The notes beneath the pieces were generated by a model, which saw only the letters and a list, made by a program, of their open reading frames with translations, ran no database searches and was not told the DNA's origin. A program made the position numbers and the translations under genes. DNA of 36,929 nucleotides from an uncultured Microbulbifer sp. (lineage in GTDB: Bacteria; Pseudomonadota; Gammaproteobacteria; Pseudomonadales; Cellvibrionaceae): positions 1-36,929 of the forward strand of contig NZ_CAJXKH010000027.1 in assembly GCF_913055755.1 (NCBI RefSeq), in the 5' to 3' direction. Shown piece after piece: positions 8,487 to 16,059 of this stretch (positions are counted from its first letter, which is position 1; every line of letters starts with the position of its first letter).

Positions 8487-8505
8487 AGGGGCCTTTGCGG
8501 CCCCT
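8487..8505. terminator. Hairpin downstream of the DUF3570 operon
   Basis: AGGGGCC (8487-8493) pairs perfectly with GGCCCCT (8499-8505) around a 5-base loop, 37 bases past the DUF3570 stop on the minus strand. It is not followed by a T-run, so it may be a weak terminator or a 3'-end stabilising hairpin. Confidence 0.45.
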
Positions 8506-8541
8506 GACAATCATTATTTGTGCCGCATCTGCACGCTGGCG

Positions 8542-9702
8542 TCAGAACCACACCGACCAGAACAGTCGCACTACGTGGGCATTGAAGTTATACGCGGGCT
8601 CTTCGCCCGGGTTGATCGCGGCATCGCCATCGTGCACCCGCACATCGTGGAAATTGTCGTAGTCGAACAGCACGTAATCCCAGTACAGGTTGACGGTGTT
8701 TTTGCGGTCGAACAGGGCCCAGCGCTCCGGCAGCAGGTAAGTGGCGCCGATGCCGATGGCGGTGCTGCTGAAATCGCTCAGTTCCTTGTCCCGTGCACGG
8801 AAATTGGTGGCGTTCAGGTAGGGGAAGAGGTCACTGTAGAAATCGGCACCGGTCTGCTTGTAGAACCGCAGCTTGCCCTCGAGGATCAGGTTCTCGGATT
8901 CCAGCGGATGGGTGTAGCGCAGTTCGAGGTTGTCGGAACTGATGCCCCAGCTGTCGGCATAGCGGCGGTATTCACTCTTCACTGCCGCACGATAGGGCAG
9001 GCGGTATTTTGCCCGCAGTGCCACCGCATCGCTGTTGCGGGTGGTGGGGTAGAGTTCGGCCTGATAGCTGAAGCCGGTACCGGAATTGGGGTCCAGGTAG
9101 CGCACGCTGCGATAGGGGTTATTCAGAAAACCCTCGTCCGCCACCGTCTCCACGCTCAGCTCCGCAATCAATTTCTGCGTCAGGATCTGGCTCCAGCCGA
9201 TGGAGTAACGGCGGTGCTCCGCCTGCTCGAGGAAATCGTCGTCGCCGTTGCGCATCACATCGTCGCTGCCGAGGCTGACGCGCATGGACAGGGTGCTGAG
9301 ATCACCGAAGAAATCCTGCTTGATGCCGAAACCGACGGTTTCCGCCTGGTAGTCGTTTTCGCTGGAGTTGGTGTAGCTGAGACTCATGGTGGTCTTGTCC
9401 ACCAGGTAGTCGGCGCCGAGGGCGTACTCGTCCCGCTGCTCGGAATAGGGACTGGCGGTGGCCTGCACATCGATGGAGGCGCCGGAAATCATGTCCACGT
9501 AGTAGTTGGCGGAAAGCGACAGTTTATTGTCGATATTCTTGCGTACCAGAATCGACGGCCCGTCGATGGTCACCCCGCCACCGCTGTACGAGTGGTACAT
9601 GGAATCCGCGCGTTCCTCCGGCAGTACCGCCGCAGTCACACCGGTAGAGATCAGCAGCAGTGCGATTGCGGTAAAGACGTTTACGCGATCAGTTACAGCC
9701 AC
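8542..9702 (-). CDS. DUF3570 outer-membrane barrel with a flavinylation-type motif
   Basis: The product has 386 residues and matches the DUF3570 pattern from memory: signal peptide (TAIALLLISTGVTA), then VDMISGASIDVQATASPYSEQRDEY, then long alternating amphipathic strands ending in the aromatic VRLFWSVWF typical of outer-membrane barrels. Residues 70-76 (DMISGAS) fit the D-x-x-[ST]-G-A-[ST] consensus at which ApbE attaches FMN to a Ser/Thr; Ser76 would be the acceptor. An apbE gene lies in the divergent partner operon. I choose GTG at 9702: GGAGG lies five bases upstream, the signal peptide follows directly, and the gene then overlaps the DUF4266 gene by 14 bases. An upstream reading would add an implausible basic leader. 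It is the last gene of a six-gene operon. The barrel location and flavin attachment are inferences. Confidence 0.8.
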   Translation of the reverse strand: MAVTDRVNVFTAIALLLISTGVTAAVLPEERADSMYHSYSGGGVTIDGPSILVRKNIDNKLSLSANYYVDMISGASIDVQATASPYSEQRDEYALGADYLVDKTTMSLSYTNSSENDYQAETVGFGIKQDFFGDLSTLSMRVSLGSDDVMRNGDDDFLEQAEHRRYSIGWSQILTQKLIAELSVETVADEGFLNNPYRSVRYLDPNSGTGFSYQAELYPTTRNSDAVALRAKYRLPYRAAVKSEYRRYADSWGISSDNLELRYTHPLESENLILEGKLRFYKQTGADFYSDLFPYLNATNFRARDKELSDFSSTAIGIGATYLLPERWALFDRKNTVNLYWDYVLFDYDNFHDVRVHDGDAAINPGEEPAYNFNAHVVRLFWSVWF

Positions 9703-9919
9703 AACCGCCTCCCGCTCCACCTTCGGCACCGCGCGCCGCTTCGCGCGCTTCGTACACATGATTCATGTAACCCGCTGCCACCGGGTCGCGCTCGAAGCTC
9801 ATAATCGGGTCCGCCAGGTAATGCCGCTCATAGGGCTTTACCCAGGGTTCCGGCATCATGGATTCGCAGCCGCCGAGCAGCAGCAATACGGGAAGAATTA
9901 ACAGCGCGCGCCTGGACAT
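9689..9919 (-). CDS. DUF4266 small lipoprotein
   Basis: The 76-residue product begins with a lipoprotein signal (ALLILPVLLLLGGC, lipidated Cys18). It contains the family-defining core WVKPYERHYLADPIMSFERDP and NHVYEAREAARGA, and ends in a Gly-rich CGC tail (GGAGGGCGCN). The tail cysteines could bind a metal or be a substrate of the thioredoxin-like protein encoded three bases upstream; that is inference. DUF4266 and DUF3570 genes are, to my recollection, regular neighbours. This pair overlaps, suggesting that the lipoprotein works with the barrel at the outer membrane. Confidence 0.85.
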   Translation of the reverse strand: MSRRALLILPVLLLLGGCESMMPEPWVKPYERHYLADPIMSFERDPVAAGYMNHVYEAREAARGAEGGAGGGCGCN

Positions 9920-9922
9920 GGT

Positions 9923-10408
9923 TTATTCCCGGATCAGTTCCTTGATGATTTTTTTGTACTCGGCCTCGTCGCCGCTGCGGTAACCCTTGTGCACGTAGCG
10001 CACTTTGCCGTCGCGGTCGATGAATACGGAGCTGGGCATGGCCTCGACGCCGAACAGCTTGCTCACCTCGCTGGCGGAGTCGAACAGCACCGGAAATTCC
10101 ACCGGAATTTTTTTCAACATCGCCTGGGCGTCAGCGCGCTCGGCGTCGACGTTGACCCCCCAGACCTGGAAACCCACCGGCTCATAGCGCGCGTGCAGGT
10201 CGTTCAGCAGTGGCATTTCCTCGCGGCAAGGACCGCACCAGGAGGCCCAGAAATTCAGCATGATCACATCTCCGCGCTGCTCGCTGAGGCGCAGATTGCC
10301 GTCCTTGAGGGACGCCAGGGTAAAGTCGCTGGCGGGTGCGTTGGCGAAAGCTGGCGCACCGGCGAGCAGCGCGCCGGCAGTACAGAGTGCAGCCATCAAT
10401 TTACGCAT
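9923..10408 (-). CDS. TlpA-like periplasmic thioredoxin
   Basis: A 161-residue exported thiol-disulfide oxidoreductase. A signal peptide (to about residue 22, ending APAFA) is followed by a TlpA/ResA-type thioredoxin fold, with the redox site NFWASWCGPCREEMP (Cys58 and Cys61) and the cis-proline loop AMPSSVFIDRDGK. Such proteins keep cysteines reduced for cytochrome c heme attachment or metal-site assembly. That fits an operon with several CxxCH cytochromes and a CGC-tailed lipoprotein. I start at the ATG at 10408 (GGAG upstream, signal peptide follows). A longer frame to 10633 reads into the neighbouring barrel gene and is not credible. The gap to the DUF4266 gene is three bases. Confidence 0.92.
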   Translation of the reverse strand: MRKLMAALCTAGALLAGAPAFANAPASDFTLASLKDGNLRLSEQRGDVIMLNFWASWCGPCREEMPLLNDLHARYEPVGFQVWGVNVDAERADAQAMLKKIPVEFPVLFDSASEVSKLFGVEAMPSSVFIDRDGKVRYVHKGYRSGDEAEYKKIIKELIRE

Positions 10409-10442
10409 GGGGATTCTCCGTTTTTCTTGTTTCGTGCAGTAT

Positions 10443-11099
10443 TTAAAAATAAATGGACACGCCCAGCTGGGCGGAGAGATTGTTGGTGGTGAGCGGTTCA
10501 CCGAAAATTTCGTGTTCGAAAATGTGGTCGCGCACATCCAGGCGCAGCGCCAGCCAGTCCTGTGCCAGCACGCGCACACCGGCGCCCACGTTGTAGGTGA
10601 AATACTCTTCATCGGCAAAGCTGGTATTACCAATGCCGCCGATCAGGTACAGGTTGCTGTTCAGGGCCAGCTTGTCGAATACGAATATTTCGCCGGGCAG
10701 GAAGTTCCAAGCCAGGGACAGGTTGTACATGGAGAGTTCGCGCTCTTCCTCGGTCAGCAACGGTGCCGAGCCGCTGAGGCGTTCGTAGCTGGATTCCCCC
10801 AGTTCACTCTGGCCGTAGGCCGCCTCCATGAAAAAGTCTTCGCTGATGTGGTAGGCCAGGCTGCCGCCGACCAGGCGGTTTGAACCGAAATCCTCAACGC
10901 TCAGCACACCGCCCAGGTAGGTGGTGAGTTCAAAGTCTTCACTGTCGATTGCGGCCTCGCGGATTTCGCGGCGCTCCAGGTCCGGCGAGATGATCTCGTC
11001 GATGGTCTGGTCGTCCTGGGCCAGTGCGCTAGCGGAGAATGATCCCGCCAGCAGCAGCCCGGCAAGTTTTACATAAATACGTCGAATCCGAGTTTCCAC
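10443..11099 (-). CDS. Outer-membrane beta-barrel protein
   Basis: The product has 218 residues: a signal peptide (KLAGLLLAGSFSASALA) and then an eight-strand-type barrel with alternating hydrophobic strands (FELTTYLGGVLSVEDFG, LVGGSLAYHISEDFFMEAAYG) ending in LGVSIYF, a typical C-terminal aromatic barrel signal. I choose GTG at 11099 because AGGAG lies eight bases upstream and the signal peptide follows. The gene then overlaps the preceding SH3/barrel gene by 31 bases, indicating coupled translation. It matches generic outer-membrane beta-barrel families. No specific function is visible beyond its place in the redox operon. Confidence 0.8.
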   Translation of the reverse strand: METRIRRIYVKLAGLLLAGSFSASALAQDDQTIDEIISPDLERREIREAAIDSEDFELTTYLGGVLSVEDFGSNRLVGGSLAYHISEDFFMEAAYGQSELGESSYERLSGSAPLLTEEERELSMYNLSLAWNFLPGEIFVFDKLALNSNLYLIGGIGNTSFADEEYFTYNVGAGVRVLAQDWLALRLDVRDHIFEHEIFGEPLTTNNLSAQLGVSIYF

Positions 11100-11899
11100 T
11101 CGACTATCTCCTGGTTGTTCTCCCGCGAGGTAAGCAGGTAGTGATTGGCAACTTCCGCGCGCAGGGCGAAGCGCCGGGACAAATAGGTTGTCACCCCGAT
11201 TCCGGTGAGCATGGCGGTATCCTGGCGGTCTTCGGTGGCGACAATGGTGGCATTGGGGGAAGTGATATTGATCCCGGTGCCGAGCAGGAAGTAGGGCGCC
11301 AGGCGCCATTCGGGAAACGGCTTGTGTACTACCGCCACCTGGTAGGTCTGGCTATTGGAATAGGCGCCGACGGTCTGTGCCGCACGCACCTCCGCGGAAA
11401 GGTTGCGGGTAAAACGGTAACCCAGTGACACCCCCATGGAGTTGGCACCGGCAAAATCGCCGTAGGCAAAACCGAGACGCAGGCTGCGCTCGCTGTAATC
11501 GTCGATCCCCGGCGTCGGCACCACTACCCGTACACCGTCTGTGGCAAATATCTCGTCCAGCTCGGAGATCTTCGCCCAACCGGTCTTGCCCTTGCGGGTC
11601 ATGACCTTGACCCAATCGGTGCGGCGTTTGAGCAGCCACAGGGGCTCGCCGTAGGCGACCACGTGATCGATCACATAGCCGCGCCCGGGGCCGGTGTAGA
11701 GATTGAGGAATTCGGAACCGACCACCACCTGTTCGCTGTCGAACGGCAGGTCTGCCGGCGGCTGGCTATCGAACTGCCGAGCGGAAAAACTTTCCGTCAC
11801 CGGCACTTCGTCCTGTTGTGCCGCTGCATGACCGGCGAGCAACAACGCCGCCAGCAACGCGGCCAATCGGTAAGTCCTGTTTCCGGGCTGCCTGTTCAT
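11069..11899 (-). CDS. SH3 domain plus outer-membrane barrel protein
   Basis: A 276-residue exported protein: signal peptide ending AGHAAAQ, then a bacterial SH3 domain (about 55-118: EFLNLYTGPGRGYVIDHVV, LWLLKRRTDWVKVMTRKGKT, GWAKISEL). A small barrel follows (about 130-276: LRLGFAYGDFAG, VSLGYRFTRNLSAEVRAA, ending LGFDVFM). The SH3 part may bind peptidoglycan and anchor the barrel to the cell wall (inference). It lies three bases after the stop of the HzsA-related gene and overlaps the next barrel gene, so it is central in the operon. No strong ribosome binding site is seen, consistent with coupled translation. Confidence 0.82.
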   Translation of the reverse strand: MNRQPGNRTYRLAALLAALLLAGHAAAQQDEVPVTESFSARQFDSQPPADLPFDSEQVVVGSEFLNLYTGPGRGYVIDHVVAYGEPLWLLKRRTDWVKVMTRKGKTGWAKISELDEIFATDGVRVVVPTPGIDDYSERSLRLGFAYGDFAGANSMGVSLGYRFTRNLSAEVRAAQTVGAYSNSQTYQVAVVHKPFPEWRLAPYFLLGTGINITSPNATIVATEDRQDTAMLTGIGVTTYLSRRFALRAEVANHYLLTSRENNQEIVEWKLGFDVFM

Positions 11900-11902
11900 C
11901 TG

Positions 11903-14593
11903 TCAGTTGACCGGTGCATCAAAAGGGTTGTTGTAATACTGCGCACCGATGTCCAGCCATTCGGAGATCAAACGCAATTCCGCTGCGGACAGTTCACCGG
12001 CGTGCACGCCACCGGGTGCGAACACCTGGAAGAAGCGGCTGGCATTGGCGCCGGCGGTGTTCATGATCCGCTCGATATCGACGGTAACCATAACAGGAAT
12101 CGGGTTGCCATCGGCGTCCAGAATCAGCTCGCCGTTCTCGTCGGTCTCGAACAGGGGGTTACCCTGATCGTCGGTGTCCTGCACCAGCACGTTCTGCACC
12201 GCACCGTCGGCGAGTTCCTGGGTGGGGTTGTCGAAAATCAGTTCCACATAGGAAGTGCTGAAATTGGCATTGACCGGCGACTGGTTGGCAGCCAGATCCA
12301 GTTGCCCCGGCGGCACCTGCGCCATGCCGACGGCATCGCGGCTGCTGTGGCAGCTGGAACAGGTGCGGTCTTCCAGCACCGCGCCGGTGCTGTCGGTAAT
12401 TTCCCGCGGCAGGTCCCAGATCGGCTGGATATGCTCCGGGTAGTGGATAATCGTGCGGCAACTGATATCCCAGGCGCTCTGGCAGGCGACACTCAGGGGC
12501 TGTGGCGTTACCAGTTCGCTCAGCAGGGTTTCACTGCTGGGATCCTTGGCGCGCAGCGCCGGATCGGTCCACAGGTCGCTGAAGGCAATGTCCCCCTCCA
12601 GCTCCGCGTCGCCGGCTATCCGCGCCAGCAGTTGCGCCATGGTCTCGCCCATTTCCGCATTCAGCGCCGGCTCGGTATTGGCAAACGGCGCACCGCTGGT
12701 GGGGGCGCCGGCCCAGGCGGCCTCCGGCTCTTTCTCGGTGCGACCGTGGGGCACTTCGCTGTCACGACTGTGGCAACCCTGGCACTGGCGCACCTCGCCG
12801 GCGCGGAACTGCAGCCAGTTGTTGTGACGGCCGACGATACGTCGGCCGTTGCCATCCACCACGGAAATCGCCAGCGGCATGTCCGCCGGCACCTTCACCC
12901 GCACCGAGCCGTCCGGCTGGATCGGGGTGTAGCCGATGATCTCGCGCATCAGCTGGCCGCGGTTGCGACCGAAGGCGGCACGGTCGAAATCCAGGGTGTC
13001 GCGGTCGGGGATGCCCACACCTTTTACCACCCGCAGGAAGCGCGCCGGGCGCTCGGCGGCGGTGGTCTGCATCGGATCCGCCACCGCGGCAATATCCACG
13101 GCCTGCTCGCCGTCAAAGTCGTACACGCTGCGGATATCCAGCACCGCCATGCCGGCCTGCACCAGCTCGCGGTCGCTATCCACTCCGGGAATGGGCTCGG
13201 GGATAAATTCCGGCACCGGGCGCGGGTCAACGGTAACTCCTTCGCTGATCATCTCGCCTTCCACCGGCTGCACGATGGGGCGCTGGGTGCCCTCTGCGTA
13301 ATCGTAAATCCACAGACCGTAGAGCGGGTCCGCCGGCACGATGTCCGGGGTCGCCAGCCAGTCTTCGGTACAGGGGCGCGGCAGCGCCTCTTGCGGGTCG
13401 ATCACCCGGCACTCGCTCCAGCTCACCAGCAGGCGGCTGGTGCCGTCGTGAAACGCCCAGGCATTGGCGAACAGGCCGTGCGGAGAAAGCCCGCCGTCGG
13501 TGATTACCTCTTCTACCGACAGGGATTCCTGCCCCTGCAGTACCCCCTGCTGTTCCGGCTCGCTGTAGGCTTCGGTGAAATTCTCGGCATCGATCAGCAG
13601 CATGTCGCCGCCATAGGTGATGCCCTCCGGCGAGCGCAGGGTGACCAGGATACGACCGTCCGGCATCTGCTGCGGTTTGGCGAAGGCCGCGGCGACCGGC
13701 TCACCGCTGGCACTGCTGCCGGTCTGCTGGCTGTGATAGCCGTAGTGGAACTGCAGGTCGGTACCATCGGGCTTTACGGTATACAGGCTGAGGCGATCCA
13801 CCCCGCCCATATTGTCCCAGCGGTTGAACAGGATGCGGCCGTTAAACAGCACCGTGGGCGAGAGGTCGTGACTCTGGTTGTAGGAAATCTGGCGGATATC
13901 ACTGCCATCTGCTTCCATCACGTGCAGCACGAACGCCGGCTCCTGCAGGTCTTCGGCGAGGGCAGAAAACTGCGGCTTGCCGTCGTCCAGCAACAGCGCG
14001 CGGGAACGGCGCTGGCGGGTGGAGCTGAACACGATGCGGCCGTCGGGGAGAAAGGCCGGGGCAATATCGTCGCCCTCTTCGGCGATCAGGTCGGACTGGA
14101 TTGCGCGCTTCAGTTCCGCGGTATCAAAATCGTACAGCCAGATATTCCAGCTGGGCTGCTCGTCGTCATCCAGGCCCTCGATATCCGGGGCGCGCATGGC
14201 AAAGGCCATCAGCTTGCCGTCGGCGGACACGGTCAGGTCCTTGACGTCATAGCCGCCTTCAAAAACGATACCGGCATCTTCATCACTGACAAACAGCCCC
14301 TCGGTCAGTATCTGTTCGGGAGCACTGGCAGTGGCGCGGTCCCTGAGCACCAGCATGGCACCGGGATTGAACGCCGAGGGGGAGTACAGGCTGTCCGCCA
14401 TAGGCGTGCCATCTTCGTCGAAGTTCAGGCTGCGACGCACATAGGCCACGGGGTAGTCGACCACCACCGGATCTTCCGCCTGGTCGCCGCCACCGAGACT
14501 GGAATTGCCACCACCGCCGCCGGAACACCCGGCCAATAACAGCAACGCCACAAGTCCGCCGGACAGCCGCGCCGGCGTACAAATTCTGCTCAA
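11903..14593 (-). CDS. HzsA-related diheme c-type cytochrome lipoprotein
   Basis: An 896-residue lipoprotein: lipobox ALLLLAGC (Cys23), Gly-rich linker, then a WD40/PD40-like propeller with TolB-type phrases (LTVSADGKLMAFAMR, PAFLPDGRIVFSSTR, HDLSPTVLFNGRILFNRWD). A region resembles the middle domain of hydrazine synthase alpha subunit (IQPDGSVRVKVPADMPLAI, NNWLQFRAGEVRQCQGCH). There are two heme-binding CxxCH motifs, CQGCH at 604 and CSSCH at 745. The family name comes from memory of HzsA-related proteins; true hydrazine synthesis is not implied, since its partner subunits are absent. The start is TTG at 14593, with GAGG upstream and the lipoprotein signal directly after. It is the first gene of the leftward six-gene operon and probably acts on either face of the outer membrane in electron transfer or substrate oxidation. 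Confidence 0.8.
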   Translation of the reverse strand: MSRICTPARLSGGLVALLLLAGCSGGGGGNSSLGGGDQAEDPVVVDYPVAYVRRSLNFDEDGTPMADSLYSPSAFNPGAMLVLRDRATASAPEQILTEGLFVSDEDAGIVFEGGYDVKDLTVSADGKLMAFAMRAPDIEGLDDDEQPSWNIWLYDFDTAELKRAIQSDLIAEEGDDIAPAFLPDGRIVFSSTRQRRSRALLLDDGKPQFSALAEDLQEPAFVLHVMEADGSDIRQISYNQSHDLSPTVLFNGRILFNRWDNMGGVDRLSLYTVKPDGTDLQFHYGYHSQQTGSSASGEPVAAAFAKPQQMPDGRILVTLRSPEGITYGGDMLLIDAENFTEAYSEPEQQGVLQGQESLSVEEVITDGGLSPHGLFANAWAFHDGTSRLLVSWSECRVIDPQEALPRPCTEDWLATPDIVPADPLYGLWIYDYAEGTQRPIVQPVEGEMISEGVTVDPRPVPEFIPEPIPGVDSDRELVQAGMAVLDIRSVYDFDGEQAVDIAAVADPMQTTAAERPARFLRVVKGVGIPDRDTLDFDRAAFGRNRGQLMREIIGYTPIQPDGSVRVKVPADMPLAISVVDGNGRRIVGRHNNWLQFRAGEVRQCQGCHSRDSEVPHGRTEKEPEAAWAGAPTSGAPFANTEPALNAEMGETMAQLLARIAGDAELEGDIAFSDLWTDPALRAKDPSSETLLSELVTPQPLSVACQSAWDISCRTIIHYPEHIQPIWDLPREITDSTGAVLEDRTCSSCHSSRDAVGMAQVPPGQLDLAANQSPVNANFSTSYVELIFDNPTQELADGAVQNVLVQDTDDQGNPLFETDENGELILDADGNPIPVMVTVDIERIMNTAGANASRFFQVFAPGGVHAGELSAAELRLISEWLDIGAQYYNNPFDAPVN

Positions 14594-14834
14594 GGGAATT
14601 TCCTCTTCCGTAGTAACTGCTCACCGTGCTGCAGGCGCGAAATCTGGACTTGCGTCCCAGATTGGTGGCAGATCGTCAACGCTCGATTCTCGCCACTGCC
14701 CCCCACAAGCTCAAGCCGCGCACACGGATTTTGCCAACCAGCACACGAATTAAATTTTTGCCGCTGGTTAATCTTCGAGCGTTCTTTAGTATCGATAGCC
14801 AGTCACTACGCACAGTAATAACGCGACCACGCTC
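14594..14834. promoter_or_regulatory. Divergent promoter region of the redox locus
   Basis: These 241 bases separate the starts of the two divergent operons and must hold promoters for both. The right half (about 14745-14800) is locally AT-rich, with runs such as AATTAAATTTTTG and a TAGTAT that could serve as a -10 for the rightward operon. I see no clean -35 or operator palindrome. Shared control of both operons is likely from the geometry, not shown by a motif. Confidence 0.45.
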
Positions 14835-16055
14835 ATGAAAAAAACATCGACTGCTGCGCGCCTGCTGCTCGCGGCGTCCGCCTGCCTTGGCACCAGTTTC
14901 GCCAATCCCGCATTTGCCGGGCCAGAAGAGCAGGCCGCCCGCATCCACAGCCGCCTGACCGGGGTGAAACCCACGGTGCCGGTACTCACCGCCATGGCCG
15001 AGGACATCGCCAATGGCAACGCCTCCGCCGCGGCATACCGGGCGATGGACAACGATGCCTTCTACAACGTCACCCTGAAAAACCTCGCCAGCCCCTGGAC
15101 CAACCGCGACGGCGACAACTTTGTACCGCTGAATGATTACACCGCGACCTTTGTCGGCATGGTGCGCGACGAGGTGGACTTCCGCGAGCTACTCTCCGGC
15201 GACATCATTTATACCGGCGCCAGCGGCCTGGGGCTGCCGGCCTACAGCAACGGCAACAACAACCATTACCTCGAACTTGAAAATAAAGGCTACCCGCTGC
15301 AGGACGTGCTGGAACGCCAGCCCCAGTCATCGGTAACCAGCCTGCCCGCCGAGGCCACCGCCGGCATCATCACCACCCGCGGCGCCGCCAGGTCTTTCTT
15401 TATTGCCGGCACCAACCGCGCCATGTTCCGCTTTACCCTGAAGAATCACCTGTGCCGGGATATGGAGCAGGTGCACGACACCTCCCGCACTCCGGATCGC
15501 ATTCGCCAGGACGTAAGCCGCAGTCCCGGTGGCGACAGCCGGGTGTTCCAGAACAACTGCATCGGCTGCCACAGCGGCATGGATCCCATGGCCCAGGCCT
15601 TTGCCTATTACGATTTTGAGTACGACGCCGACAATGACCCCAATGGCGAGAACGGCCAGCTGAATTACAACGGTACCGGCGAGACCGACCCGGCCACCGG
15701 TACCCGCGTGGAAGCCAAATACCATATCAACAGCACCACCTTCCCCTACGGTTATGTAACTCCGGATGACAAGTGGGACAACTACTGGCGCGAGGGACCG
15801 AATATGTATCTGGGCTGGAGCGACGATTTGCCCGGCAGCGGCAACGGCGCCAAGTCCCTGGGCCGCGAACTGGCCAACAGCCGCGCCTTTGCCCAGTGCC
15901 AGGTCACCAAGGTATTCGAGCAGGTGTGCCTGCGCTCCCCGGAAGACAGCAGTGACCGCAACCAGGTGGAAAGTATCACCGACAGTTTCACCAGTAATGG
16001 CTACAAGCTGAAGCAGGTTTATGCGGATGCTGCAGTTTACTGTGCGGGGGAATAA
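14835..16055 (+). CDS. Exported c-type cytochrome, DUF1588/1592-like
   Basis: A 406-residue protein with a cleavable signal peptide (ending ANPAFA). One CxxCH heme motif (CIGCH, Cys242) lies in the context NNCIGCHSGMDPMAQAFAYYDFEYD, which follows the CxxCHxxMDPxGxAxExFD pattern of the DUF1588/1592 (planctomycete-type cytochrome) families. FRELLSGDIIYTGAS and FRFTLKNHLCRDMEQVHDT fit the same group. It is probably periplasmic and monoheme. It leads the rightward operon, and its stop is four bases before the next start. DIIYTGAS (near residue 125) loosely resembles an ApbE flavin-attachment site but has one extra residue between Asp and Thr. The substrate is unknown. Confidence 0.78.
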   Translation: MKKTSTAARLLLAASACLGTSFANPAFAGPEEQAARIHSRLTGVKPTVPVLTAMAEDIANGNASAAAYRAMDNDAFYNVTLKNLASPWTNRDGDNFVPLNDYTATFVGMVRDEVDFRELLSGDIIYTGASGLGLPAYSNGNNNHYLELENKGYPLQDVLERQPQSSVTSLPAEATAGIITTRGAARSFFIAGTNRAMFRFTLKNHLCRDMEQVHDTSRTPDRIRQDVSRSPGGDSRVFQNNCIGCHSGMDPMAQAFAYYDFEYDADNDPNGENGQLNYNGTGETDPATGTRVEAKYHINSTTFPYGYVTPDDKWDNYWREGPNMYLGWSDDLPGSGNGAKSLGRELANSRAFAQCQVTKVFEQVCLRSPEDSSDRNQVESITDSFTSNGYKLKQVYADAAVYCAGE

Positions 16056-16059
16056 AGCG

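Noticed and set aside
11663..14539. Long open frame on the plus strand opposite the HzsA-related gene
   Set aside because: It lies antisense to a gene with a lipobox, propeller phrases and two CxxCH motifs. Its translation is a mixture of His, Arg, Gly and Ala with no family pattern, as expected from the complement of GC-rich coding DNA.
11903..14593. Hydrazine synthase as functional call
   Set aside because: Only an alpha-like subunit is present; the beta and gamma subunits are absent, and the wider family occurs in bacteria without anammox.
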